Source of the DNA: Cryptomeria japonica
Lineage: Eukaryota; Streptophyta; Pinopsida; Cupressales; Cupressaceae
Reading direction: 5' to 3'
Assembly: GCF_030272615.1 (NCBI RefSeq)
Contig: NC_081409.1
Location: forward strand, 23,146,406 to 23,210,405
DNA: 64,000 nucleotides
The translations under genes were made by a program, and so were the position numbers. Shown in pieces: positions 48,193-59,165 of the stretch (positions are counted from its first letter, which is position 1; each line of letters begins with the position of its first letter). The notes under the pieces were generated by a model, which did not search any database, was not told the origin of the DNA, and worked only from the letters and a program-made list of their open reading frames with translations.

Positions 48193-49545
48193 TTAATTTG
48201 GAGTGGAAGCACCTAACTCAGTAGGTAAGGTGCTTTCTTTATTTGACACAATTTCCTTCTTTCTCCAAATCATCTTTAATTTCTCTTTTGTTTCCTCATT
48301 GTCTTCTCTAGGTTGATCTTTGCAATCTCCAGCCACGTGTCCAACTTTGTGACAATGAAAACATGCCATGCCAGGATTTCTACATGATCTTCGGTTATTC
48401 ATTCCAAACCTTATAAAGCAGTTGGCACTTAGATGTCCATATCTTCCACAACATTCACACCATATCCTTGTATTGTAATCCCATGGTACTGCAGAATATT
48501 GTCGGTAAGGATCTGTGTGAGTTCAGTAACCTCTAGTATTTGCTCGGTGTGCAGACCACATGTGGTTCTTTTGCTTAAACCAACACTTCTCGGCACTATG
48601 TCCATATCTATTGCAGTTTTTACAAAACCCTTTGAATTTTTCCTTCTGATAATTATTAACAGACTTTGTCCTACATTGATTAGATGTGTGACCATATTTA
48701 TTGCAATTGTAACAATAACCATTAGTCTTAGTGGCATTCAGTTGCTTACCTTTTCTGGTTTGACACATGTTGGTAGTATGACCTTGATTTCCACAGTAGT
48801 AGCAAATAGGCTTCTTCCTTTTGATGTTATTCCTTTTTCCAGCTTGTTTTGATGATTCTCCTTTCTCAGTAGTGCAGATTCCCTTCTCGGTAGAGTCTTT
48901 TCCTTTGTAACTGAGTCCTCCTTCTTTGTAGGATCCTCTTGTGTTCAGTTGCTCATCCAACATCTTTGATGCTTCATAACTCTTCTTCAATGTTTCGTTG
49001 GATTTCTTCTCTATTTCAAGTTCAATGCTCAACCTTGATACTTCAAGTTTCAATGCTTGATTCTCATCATCTTTCAGATTTGCTTCATGATGTGCATAAC
49101 CTAGTTGATCTGTCATATTTTGTTGAATCCCAGTCAACCTTATGATTTCATCATCCTTATCAGATACTAAAGCTTCAAGTTGTTGTTTCTCTCTTTCTAG
49201 ATCTCTTACTTTGTCCTTGGTTGTCCTCAATGCATCAAGATTTTCAGTCATCTGTGTACTGAAATGTTCATGTTCTCTTTTCATTGCTCTTAGTTGATTA
49301 GCCAGTGCTTTGTTCTTTTCTTTCAATTGTCCAATCATTTCTTCAGTCTCTTCAGACATACTGTTCTCAGATGATGTCTCAATTTGTTCCACTAGCTCTT
49401 GAGAGTCTTGCAAATCATCAGATAATCTTCTTCTCACTTTTAGAGATTTTTGCATTTGCCTTTGCATGTCTGCAATCACTTGATTAGCATGATCCAATTC
49501 TTCTTGCAGATACACAATCCTCCGAGATTGTTTGTAGCCTTCCAT
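48193..49545 (-). pseudogene. Gag-like protein of element A, coiled coil and five zinc knuckles
   Basis: The likely start is the ATG at 49545 (MEGYKQSRRIVYLQEEL), 49 bases inside the primer-binding site; the frame is also open into the LTR up to 49761. About 250 residues of continuous coiled coil follow (LEREKQQLEALVSDKDDEII). Then come CCHC knuckles CYYCGNQGHTTNMC, CYNCNKYGHTSNQC and CKNCNRYGHSAEKC, and after one in-frame TGA at 48523, CECCGRYGHLSANC and CFHCHKVGHVAGDC. The frame ends at 48193. Zinc knuckles bind the element RNA. No capsid domain of the usual Copia or Gypsy type is evident; the coiled coil may replace it. Confidence 0.82.
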
Positions 49546-49593
49546 TGGTAAGATCTTTCTCTTTAGGTAGTTAAACCCTTTTCCAAGATTCAA

Positions 49594-49605
49594 GCTCTGA
49601 TACCA
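49594..49605 (-). promoter_or_regulatory. Primer-binding site of element A
   Basis: TGGTATCAGAGC on the minus strand, two bases from the end of the 5' LTR. Confidence 0.93.
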
Positions 49606-49607
49606 AT

Positions 49608-50787
49608 TGTTAGGCCCAATATGGAAAGCTAATGTACTGAGAGGGGAGGGGTGAATCAGTACTTCAAATCCTTTTATCAACAATATCTTTTCTGTTATGC
49701 ATAAACCAAAAATTGTTGTAACATAACATAAAGCTAAAACAAGTAAGTAACAATCATACATGATTCACTCCATAACACATATATTTTGGTTACGCAGAAA
49801 CTCTTGGTTAGAGAGAAAAACTGCGGTGGGGATGGCACCCACAACTTCACTACTGCAATAATAAAGAGTGCTCGGTTAGAGCTACATATTTAGCTATTTC
49901 TGATAGCTTACCCTGTTAGGAGTAACAAGATCTGTTAGATCTACCTTGCTAAAGGATTTTACAACACTATATAAATGCCGCACCTGGTTAGAGGATTTAC
50001 AATTTATAGACTTGATTAGAGTCTTTTACCTTGTTAAAGGTTTCTCTTACAACTTCAAAATATTACAATAAGATTTTACAAATATCTGCAACTTTACATC
50101 TGAAATGCTGTAGCAGATTCTATGTGCTCAAAATAAGATTACCTTGCCTATAGCATACCTCAGTAACTCATAAAGTAACTCGGTAAACCCTTCTATTTAC
50201 TCTGTTCTTTGACTGTTCTCTAATAACCTTCTCGGTGACCTCTGTGTCTCTGTAACAGTCATAATACTCTGTAATTTCTCATGTATCACATAAGTCTTGC
50301 TTTATACACATATGCACACACATTTCTCTCATTCACATATGTATCTAACCCTAAATTCATGTTGTATAAATAGATTTCTTAAGTCAGTGATTTGATTCAT
50401 TGCTTCGATCTTACAAACATGATTTCTCGAATAAATAACCATACAAAATATTTCATTGGTTAGATGACCTCAAAATTATACAAAATCTATATGTGCAATT
50501 TCCAATGTGATAATGGTTCTATGTGCCTCAATCTTGTAACACGTTTTCATATGTGTGTCCAGGTTCAATGAATCTAGTAACACCTATCACTCGGTGTATA
50601 TCAACTCAGTGTATTATCTTTACTGCTTGGTAGACATGAGATAACACTCGGTAGACAGCTCGGTGTATATTGGGCTTTGTGATTGTTTTCCTTCTGTAAC
50701 CGACTAAATGTTTTGGTAGTGGTAACCGACTAGAATATAGAATGACTTTGTATATAAAACTTAATGGCAATTTGATAAGTAGTAACA
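49608..50787 (-). repeat. Element A 5' LTR
   Basis: 1,180 bp, + strand TGTTAGGCCCAATATGG...GATAAGTAGTAACA; transcription would run leftwards. Confidence 0.93.
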
Positions 50788-50842
50788 TCTGCTTCATGCA
50801 TTTAGTTTTTTAGCTTCTCCCTAAGTTCGTCTTAAGGGGGGG
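50788..50842 (+). promoter_or_regulatory. Element C end with polypurine tract
   Basis: The last bases of the C interior, matching B at 36865-36920 and ending in CTTAAGGGGGGG directly before the right LTR. Confidence 0.85.
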
Positions 50843-51203
50843 TGTTAGAGTTGTCATGTATTAGCTAATAATTATTTATTTATTATTAGTCTATTATACT
50901 CTACGCTTAAGCTAAACTTAGGCATTTAATAATATGGTAGGTATTTAATAATTATTCTAATTATTAAATACACATTATCCCTTTAGGGTTTCTTTAGGGT
51001 TGCATTAGGGTTTTTTGGTCTCCTTTTATAAGGATTGATCCCTTTGTAATTATTCATTGAGTCATTAGATAATCAATATGATTTATCTTTATGGATCAAT
51101 AGTCTTTCGGCCTCCATATATATTTGCTTCTCTCTTGTTTCGTGGTAGGTGTTTGATTGTAGGCGACCTTTAAAGCTGCAGGGTTGAGCAATCAACTCTA
51201 ATA
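50843..51203 (+). repeat. Element C 3' LTR
   Basis: 361 bp, TGTTAGAGTTGTCATG...ACTCTAATA. It shares the (T/A)GGCATTTAATAATATGG segment with the 5' LTR, and B lacks this segment. Confidence 0.9.
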
Positions 51204-51208
51204 GTGTG

Positions 51209-51338
51209 ATATAGGAGCATAGGAAACATGTCACATGCTTCATAAATTTTCCCTTGTCATTTTTAATTGACATTTCACATTTTTGAATGTTGTATGAAAA
51301 GTGTTCCACCAAATAATATGAACAACATATGAGAGTTG
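51209..51338 (+). pseudogene. Helitron Rep region, part 2
   Basis: The frame directly beyond the GTGTG duplication gives DIGA then ETCHMLHKFSLVIFN and HFTFLNVV, which continues the FMTKIVAKCV codons that end at 32240. Stops are present. The coding is lost again at about 51338, where an LTR begins. Confidence 0.75.
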
Positions 51339-53289
51339 TCATGTCCCTTTTTCAAAATTTTCTAAATTAAAAACTTACTAAAAATAATGAGCAGTCCCAA
51401 AATAGAAAATCAAGATCAACTGATTATTTGGAAAATAATAATAAATTTGGTTATTTGGTTGAGATTTGAATATTATTCAATTACCAAATATATTTAAATT
51501 AAAAAATTTCCCTCATTTTTGAATAGGCATTTGGGAAACTTCTCTTGACTTGTCTTTTTGGAAACTAATGGTTTTTAGCAATTTTGAGAAATGAAAATTT
51601 TCTTTAGAAATTGTAGAAGTCTGGTGACACTTGGAAAAAGGAATGTTTCCTTTCCCTGGGAGTGGGTTTTTGGTGTTCAATTTGAGTTTTAGAATAGGTT
51701 TCATATATGCTTGGTTTTGGCTCCAAGTTTTGTCATTCTACACTTTGCAGATTTTTGCTAAGCTTTGGCTTATTTCTTTAGTAGATGATAAACCAATAGA
51801 AAAAAAGCTTTAGAATGATATTTTGAAGGTTTATAGGTTATCTAAGGATGAGAGTCAAAGGATTACTAGGTGATCTAAGATGGGAGTCAAGGATTACCAT
51901 TGTATAATCTCATTTTAGAGGTTATCATTATGTTTATTTGCTAAGAATTTCTTCAATTGAATTTATATATGTTGTATAAGTTCATGACAAGTTGGAGGCC
52001 GAGGTTTTACTATTTATTATATGTATTTTCATGTATTTTGTCAATGAGAACCTTGGTTTGAAGTTTGGTGATATTTCCTTAAGTTTGTAATGTTGCAAAG
52101 TTATTTTTGGACTGAGTTTGGATCTCTTTTAAAGAGATAAGTTGTTGTAGATTTTTGTTGTTGTTGGATGCAATATTTAATAGAAATTATGATGTGTTTC
52201 ATGTTGGGAACTGGTTCTAAACATAATAAACTTGTTGCATGAAGTTTTAGTTCCATATTTGAGAAGTTCGGTGAAAATATTTATCCACTTGATTTGCATG
52301 TTTGTTGAATTTAATAAAGTTCCTGAGAGTTTTCAAATCTAATGGGTTTTGGATTAATAAATTAAATTCATTAGATGTCCCTTTTCTGCAAATTTATTAA
52401 ATCACTCAATTAATTGAATGAGACATTACAAGAGCCAAATCCAATCTAGCTACTTACACACATACATTAAACTGTTGGGAAAATGGTGTCTCAACCTTGC
52501 ATTTACATGAGGTTACTATTTATTGTAAGTTTATGTTTGAGCATGAAATGGTGTGAAATTATCCCAAAGCTTTGAATTGGCTGGATAAGCATGTTGATAA
52601 ATTTTTGTCGCAAGATCATAACTAGTTTTGAACATATTAAAGTTTCCATTTTTGAAGGGTTGATGAAATATTTAAATTTAATTTTGAGGGCTTTAGAACC
52701 TCCAAAATACCTTGAAAAGTTGGTGTAACCAGCATAGAAGGTGATGAGGTGATAGAGCACTTCGGGATATTTACGATGCATCAAATGATTTGTCAATCGA
52801 ACCCATGATTCACAAATTAGGGCCTCCAAAAGTTTGGACTCTGGAAATAGGAAATATAAATTGCATTAGACACATAAATGAGTTGTAAAAGGGAGGAACA
52901 CATGTTAATGTGTGTTTTGACACGTCATAGGGCATCTATAATGGAGATAAGGTTGACTCTACTTTATTGGCGGTTTTAGCCCATGGTTTTTGTAATATTG
53001 TTTGATGGCTTGTATTGTATCTCCTATATATGAGGTGCGTGAGATAGAGGTTGTGTGTAAGAGTCTTATGGCTATTGAGTAACTTCTGAATCTTTGATTA
53101 GTGGTACTCTTGTAAAGAGATTTCTTTGTAAGTATATTGCAATATGTTATTGATTGCTGAATAATATATTGAGCTGCTTTTGGAGTGTGGGGTTTTTCTC
53201 TCGAAATGGTTTTCCCCACGTAAATCACCGTGTTGTGGCATGCATGTTAGTATGTCTATTTCTGTTAAGTTTCTGTAACTATTGTAACA
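51339..53289 (+). mobile_element. Probable 1.95-kb LTR L
   Basis: Starts TGTCATGTCCCTTTTTCA right where the Helitron frame breaks off and ends ...TGTAACTATTGTAACA. The part from about 53190 (GTTTTCCCCACGTAAATC) has the look of the U5 end of plant LTRs. No second copy, primer-binding site or matching target duplication was found (AGAGT against ATCTG), so boundaries are tentative. Short ORFs inside are not coding. Confidence 0.5.
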
Positions 53290-53392
53290 ATCTGTAAATG
53301 TTTTTGCATCACCCTCCTCTCAAGGTTAGTGTAGGAAGTTATTCCACTACTTGACTTCCTTATATAAACAACGTCCAAAGCTCAAGATAATA

Positions 53393-54828
53393 ATGTCTAT
53401 CCTAGACTAGGTGATTGATCACAACATCACTATTATGGAATTCACCCTTGTTGGAAAGTTCATTGGAACTAGACCCAACATAGACTCAATGAGGGTCTTT
53501 GTTGGTCGAAGGTGGAAGATCAAAGAGCAAGTTGAGGTTCCAGCTCTCCCTCAGAGTTTTTTCTCCTTTGTGTTCTCATGCGCTAAGGATATCATGACTA
53601 TTCTTTGTGGTGGTCCATGGATTATGGGGAGGTCCTCCTTAACCCTTAAGAAGTGGAGTCCGAATATGGATATGTCTGATGAATTTTTTGAAACCATTCC
53701 TATCTGGGTTAAGCTGCTAGGGCTTCCACTGCAATATTGGCATGAAGATATTTTTAAGGGAATTGCTGGAGTGTTTGGTGAACTTCTATCCATTGACCCT
53801 ATGATGACAGATAGGAAAACAATGGTCTATGCCAGGATTTGTGTGGGGGTGTCCACATCTAAGAATCTTCCTTCGTCGATTGAGCTGGTGTCGAAGTTGG
53901 GAATGCTAGTTCAAATTATTGAGTTTGAATCGTTACCTTTTGTTTGATTCTTGTGTAAAAAGCTGGGCCATTGGGCAAAGAAATGCCCTCAGAAACATAA
54001 GATAGATCCTAATAAAGGAGCTATTATTTGGAAACCCAAAACCGTGGAAGTAGATACCCAGAATAAGAAGGGTGATTTTGTGCACCAGAAAGGAGCTGAT
54101 GGTAGCGATGAAACCAATAAGAAAATTTTTGTTCAACATGGCCAGAATGATGAGGTGAAAGTAATAGGCTAGGAGGAATATAACAGAGAAAGTAGTCACA
54201 GTGATCAAAACTATGAGGCTAATGATATAAATCTGAGGGTCTTGATCAGGTTGAAGAGGAGATAACGAAGGAGAATGTGATTGTTGAAAAGGTAGAAGAA
54301 TAGGTTTTGGTGGAAGATTTGGAGGAGGGAGAACTTTCCCTGAACCCCAATAGATCCAAGGATATGGAAGAATGCTCCTTCAAAGATCGACAATCTTCTC
54401 TGGTTATTGGATCATCATTTAGAACTCTTGAGTTCAATGAGCTAAAGAAGACTTTAGAGGATGACTCTTCGTCACAACACTCTACTTGTAACCTCCCTGA
54501 CTTTGATCCAAATATTGTTATTCTAGATACCCTGCAATCCCTGAAGATTGATAGTTCTACGAGTTTGGAAGGAATTGAATTTGATGAAGAAATGAGCTAT
54601 ACTATGGTGGTGTCGAAGAAAAAGAAGTCTCAACAGAAGCCTGGAGTTACAACTCGTAACAAAGCGAAGGCAGATTGTTCCATGAAGGCAAACTTTGGTG
54701 GGCCACCTCAAAGTGCAGGGAGAAAATCTAACAGATGGCAAAGAGAGCAGGAGAGCATACAAAACTTAGTGGATGGATCACAGAAAATGATCCATGACAG
54801 TCTATTCAATTCCCTTGGTAACAAATGA
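53393..54828 (+). pseudogene. LINE M ORF1, DUF4283 RNA-binding protein
   Basis: Start ATG at 53393, with an in-frame TAG six codons later. The DUF4283 domain includes EFTLVGKFIGTRPNIDSM, ILCGGPWIMGRSSLTLKKW, PIWVKLLGLPLQYW and FGELLSIDPMM. It is followed by the zinc knuckle (FLCKKLGHWAKKC), in which the first cysteine position is a TGA stop at 53945. A frameshift lies near 54240, after which 54307-54828 is open, acidic and low in recognisable structure. Such proteins coat LINE RNA and chaperone nucleic acid. Confidence 0.88.
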
Positions 54829-57800
54829 AGATCATATCTTGGAGTATTAGAGGTCTTAATAGTAGTCATAAACAAGACATTGTCTGTAATATTATTAGGG
54901 ATCATAGACCAAATATTTTACTTATTCAAGAAACTAAAATGACTAAAGATAAGGTAGAGAAAATTAAGTTCTCTAAATTTTATGATTCTTATAAGAGCAA
55001 CTCTGATGGGGCTTTTGGGGGAGTTGCTACCCTCTGAAATACCATGTATATTCATAGCACTCCTATCTGCCACAATAGTAACCATGTTGGTATTTTCTTT
55101 AAACATTCAAGGGATGGGTTTTCTTGGATTCTATCCAATGTGTATGCTCCTAATAATAAAGTTTACAGGAGGAAATTCTAGCTAAAGCTCTCTTCTTTTC
55201 GTAGCTGTTATCCCAATACTCCCTGGCTTAATATGAGGATTTTAATACCCCTCTTATGGATACTGAGAAATTTAAGGGATCCCAGATATAGATTGACATC
55301 GAATTGGACTTAGTTGACTTCATCAATGGTCAAGGTCTGGTTGACTTGGATTTATCTGGAGCTTCCTTTACTTGGTCCTATCATTGAGTTGGTACTAACC
55401 TGATTCAAGTTAGGCTTGATAGGGCCTTGATTTCTATTGATTGGATCCAACAATATATCTGCTCTCTAAATTCTATGCTTAGAATTGGATCTGACCATCT
55501 TCCTATATGTCTGATGGATGAGCCTAAAAATGGTCCGAGAAGGAGGTTTCTGTTTAGATTTGAGAAAATGTGGCTTTCCCACCCAAACCTTTCTAGTAGC
55601 ATGAAGGATTGGTGGAATGTACATGTGGATGGCTCTTCTATGTTCCGGGTGGCTACAAAGTTGAGGCATGTCAAAGAGAGGGTTAAAAAGTGGAATAAAG
55701 AAGTCTTTGGGGACATCTTTGATCATAAATCTGCTATTCAGGAGGAGTTGGTCCTGATCCAGGGTAAAGTTCAACATGGAGGATATGTGAATGGTAATTT
55801 TTCTAAGGAGAGTGAGGTTGTGTCCAAATACCACAATATAATTGCTTGGGAAGAGACCTTTTGGAGGAAGAGATCTCAAGCCTTATGGCTCAAGGATGGT
55901 GATAAAAACACCAGATTCTTCCATATCTCTACCCTTAAACATAGGGATGCAAATAGAATTGGCCACCTGATGAAGAATGGGAGAAGAATTGATGATGAGG
56001 ATGAAATAAGTAGAGCTGCTGTTGACTTATTTGCTGAATTTCTGAAGAAAGATATGCTATTGGACCCGGAGGCTCAAAATATGTTGGTTGATACTATACC
56101 TAAAATCCTATCTGAGAGCCAAACTCATAATCTTGCTGCCATTCCTTCTAAGGAGGAGATTAGGAGTGCTGTCTTTTCTTTTGATGGTAGTAAAGCTCCA
56201 GGCCCTGATGGCTTTCCTATGTTTTTCTTTCAACACTTTTGGGATGTGGTAGGGGAAGATGTTTCCAATGCTGTTAAAGAATTTTTTGGAGCTAGATCTC
56301 TGCTGAAGGAATGGAATGCTATCTTCATTGTCCTCATTCCTAAGAAGCAAGGGGCTGATTCTTTGGGTGATTTTAGGCCTATCAACTTGTGCAACTCTTT
56401 CTACAAAATTATTTCCAAGGTCCTTATGTCAAGATTGCTGGGCGTTCTTCCTCTTCTAATCTCCCCTCAACAAAATGGCTTTGTGCCAGGAAGAAAAATT
56501 CTTGATTCCATCATCATGGTTCATGAAAACATTCATTCTCTTTTGGAGGCGAAGTCTCAAGGATTTCTTCTGAAATTGGACATTGCTAAAGCTTATGATA
56601 GAGTGGATTGGTGCTTCCTAAATAAAGTTCTTCATGCATTTGGTTTCTTCGAAAATGTGATTAGTTTCATTTGGCAACTTATTTCTACCACCTCTTCTTC
56701 TATTATTGTCAATGGCTCACCATCCCACTTCTTTAGAACCTAGAGGGGTCTTAGGCAGGGTGATCCCATATCGCCTATTCTTTTCACCATAATGGCAGAA
56801 ATTTGGAGAGATACATTCATAAAAAAGTTGTTGATAGATCCCTGAAAGGTCTCAAGCCGTCCTTTGCCAATTTGATTTGCTGTCATCAAAAATTTATTGA
56901 TGATACTATTTTAATGGGTAGATCCTTTTTTGGAGAATCCAAAGTCATGAAATCAATTCTCAACATCTATGAAAAAGCCTCTGGGCAGATGGTTAATAGA
57001 ACTAATTTTTTATCTATTTTATCAACACCCTTGAGCAACGCCAATTAAAGATTGATAACATTCTTGGCTGCCTCATTGCTAAGCTCTCCTCTTCTTACTT
57101 GGGGCTCCCTCTGGGATCTAAAGCTTCCGAGTCCTTTTGGAAATCCTTAATTCATCTATTTAATAGGAAGTTGGCTGGGTGGAAAGGTACCCTTTTGAGT
57201 CAGGTTGGTAAAATTCAACTGCGAAAAGATACTCTTCAGAACCTCCAGTGTATTCTCTCAGTTTGTTCAAAATTCCCTCTAAATTTGCTGATATTATTGA
57301 CAAAATTCAAAAAAATATTTCTTTGGTCAGGAACATCTGCAAGCCAAGGAGATCTAGTGGATTGGGTATTAGAAACATCAAAACCTTTAATAATTCTCTT
57401 CTAGCTAAATAGGCCTGGAGATCTAATGACCGTAGAAGGGAATGGAACACCTTATGACATAATAAATATCTCTCTAATGTTCATTCTTTGTAGGATTTTT
57501 TGAGTTCTTCTTAGATCCCCGCTGGTTCTCATCTTTGAAACTATATTATCAAGGCTAGGGATGTGGCTCGCTGGGGAGCCTATTGGAAGCTTGGGAATGG
57601 TAGAAAAATCCAGTTTTGGGATGATTGTTGGATTGGGCATCACTCACTGGCTCCAGATCCTACTTTGGGATCTTTAAAGGATATTTGTGTGGCTTCTCAT
57701 GGCACCATGGTGGCTGACTATTGGAAGGAGGGTAAGAGGGTTAATCTTCTTGCTATTAATCCTTCTTTCACCCAATTGCAAATTTCCCTAAATTCTTTTG

Positions 57801-58978
57801 GTTTGGAGCAAAGTGTGGAAGATGAACTAATCTAGAAATTCAATCCTAATGGGAAGTTTTCTATGGCTTTTGCGGATGTCTGTAAGGAACCTTATGTGTC
57901 CTTGTGTTCTAAAGTTTGGATTAATAACCTTTCTCCTAAGTTCAATATGTTTTTTTGGCTCCTCTTTCTTAATAAAATCTTAACTACTAACAATCTTGTT
58001 AAGAGGGGCTTTTCTATCCCAAACAGATGCTACTTGTGCTTGCAAGTGGTTGAATCTGTGGACCATCTGTTCTTACATTGCTCTTACACCTCTAAGATTT
58101 GGAGTTTGGTGCTTCAGAAATGGGATCTTTGTTGGACTTTACCGGGAGCTATTAAGGAGTTTGTCCACCAAAGGAACCCACCCTCAAGAAATCCCTTAAT
58201 AAAGAATCTTTGGTTTTTTGTGTTTCCTCATATGGTATGGGGTTTATGGAAATAACGTAACAATTGTATCTTTAGGGATACCCATCTCCCTTTTGATATT
58301 GTTTTTAAGAAAATTTCTAGAGCCATCTTTGATAACCTCTCGGTTGTTAGCCCCATTGGTCTCTCTCATAGTGGTATCCTTAAGGAGTATGAAGCCAATG
58401 TTGTCAAGGGCTGGAATTTTGGTCATCATATGGTAAAACCTAAGGTCAACCCCAGGGACAACATTAGTTGGAACTTTCCTCCCCAAGGTTGGGTCAAAAT
58501 CAATTTTGATGGCGTGGCTAAAGGGAACCCAGGTCAAGCTGGGTATGGTGGAGTGATACAAGATCACAATGGCAACTTAATTTTTTATATTGCTATCCCT
58601 CTTGGTAGACATACTAATAATGTTGCCGAAGCCATAGGAGCCTATTATAGTCTAAAACTTGCAAAACAGAACAACTGTAAGCTTGTTTAGGTCGAGGGGG
58701 ACTCTAAGAACATTATCAACTACCTTAAGGGAAATTTTACTCCGACTTGGAATGTTAATATTTGGATGAAAAAAGCTAAAGACATTATTAAAACCTTTGA
58801 TAAATGTATGTTCGCTCATGTTTATAGACAAGACAATGTGATTGTTGACTTCCTTGCCAATAGGGGAGTGATGTGTAAAGCCCAGTTTTGTTGGACCCAT
58901 GGTGATAGGTTGGAATCAGAACTTGCAATGCATCGTCTCCATGAACAAAGTCAAGGGAGTAAAGTTAATGATTACTAG
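54825..58978 (+). pseudogene. LINE M ORF2, endonuclease, reverse transcriptase and RNase H
   Basis: Starts MKIISWSIRGLNSSHKQDIV and ILLIQETKM (APE endonuclease), with a stop at 55035, another near 55183 and a frameshift near 55230. The endonuclease end reads GSDHLPI near 55490. Reverse transcriptase lies in the open part 55427-56743 and beyond: KAPGPDGFPMFFFQ, FRPINLCNSFYKIISK, LKLDIAKAYDRVDW (first catalytic Asp), RGLRQGDPISPILF, and FIDDTILMG, where the family usually has FADD. Then come zf-RVT (CYLCLQVVESVDHLFLHC, 57863-58255) and RNase H (INFDGVAKGNPGQAGYGGV, NVAEAIGAYYSL, VEGDSKNI). It would nick target DNA and copy LINE RNA in place. At least five disruptions make it inactive. Confidence 0.93.
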
Positions 58979-59165
58979 TGCTATTATGACATTGAGTGTT
59001 TTTAGAACTGCCAATACCTTCCGTTTTGAGGCAGGTGGCCAGAGAGGACATAAGAATCAATCCAAATTTATTTCGCATGCTTTGTGGGAGATTTCATACA
59101 TTTTCTGGAAGTTTGCCTTAACTCTGGAAATTCGTTGAAGAGAGAATTACAAAGATCTTGATAAA

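Larger units (their letters stand above)
42713..50787 (-). mobile_element. LTR element A: Gag plus a long non-Pol ORF, no polymerase
   Basis: An 8.08-kb leftward element. LTRs are 42713-43893 and 49608-50787, about 97% alike by eye with two larger indels. Primer-binding site at 49594-49605, polypurine tract AAAAGGGGAGAT at 43894-43905 (minus strand). Internal order: Gag with five zinc knuckles, a 550-bp spacer, then a 1,120-codon frame. No protease, integrase, reverse transcriptase or RNase H is visible, so it must borrow these from another element. The target duplication is imperfect (TCCGT against TCTGC). It lies in the interior of C, which resumes at 50788. Confidence 0.9.
32241..51203 (+). 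mobile_element. LTR element C, non-coding, host to nested insertions, TSD GTGTG
   Basis: LTRs are 32241-32584 and 50843-51203, and the target duplication GTGTG is exact (32236-32240 and 51204-51208). The Helitron frame continues on each side. The LTRs end in TAATA rather than CA. A primer-binding site follows the left LTR and CTTAAGGGGGGG precedes the right one. Without its insertions the interior shows no gag or pol. Nested inside are B, an unassigned block at about 37.3-40.5 kb, a solo LTR and element A. Confidence 0.92.

Noticed and set aside
49594-49605. TGGTATCAGAGC strings as possible tRNA pieces
   Set aside because: Each lies next to an LTR end and serves as a primer-binding site. No cloverleaf can be formed around any of them.
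42708-50792. Target duplication TCCGT/TCTGC for element A
   Set aside because: Only three of five bases agree, so I do not report it as a confirmed duplication although the insertion itself is clear from the C sequence on both sides.
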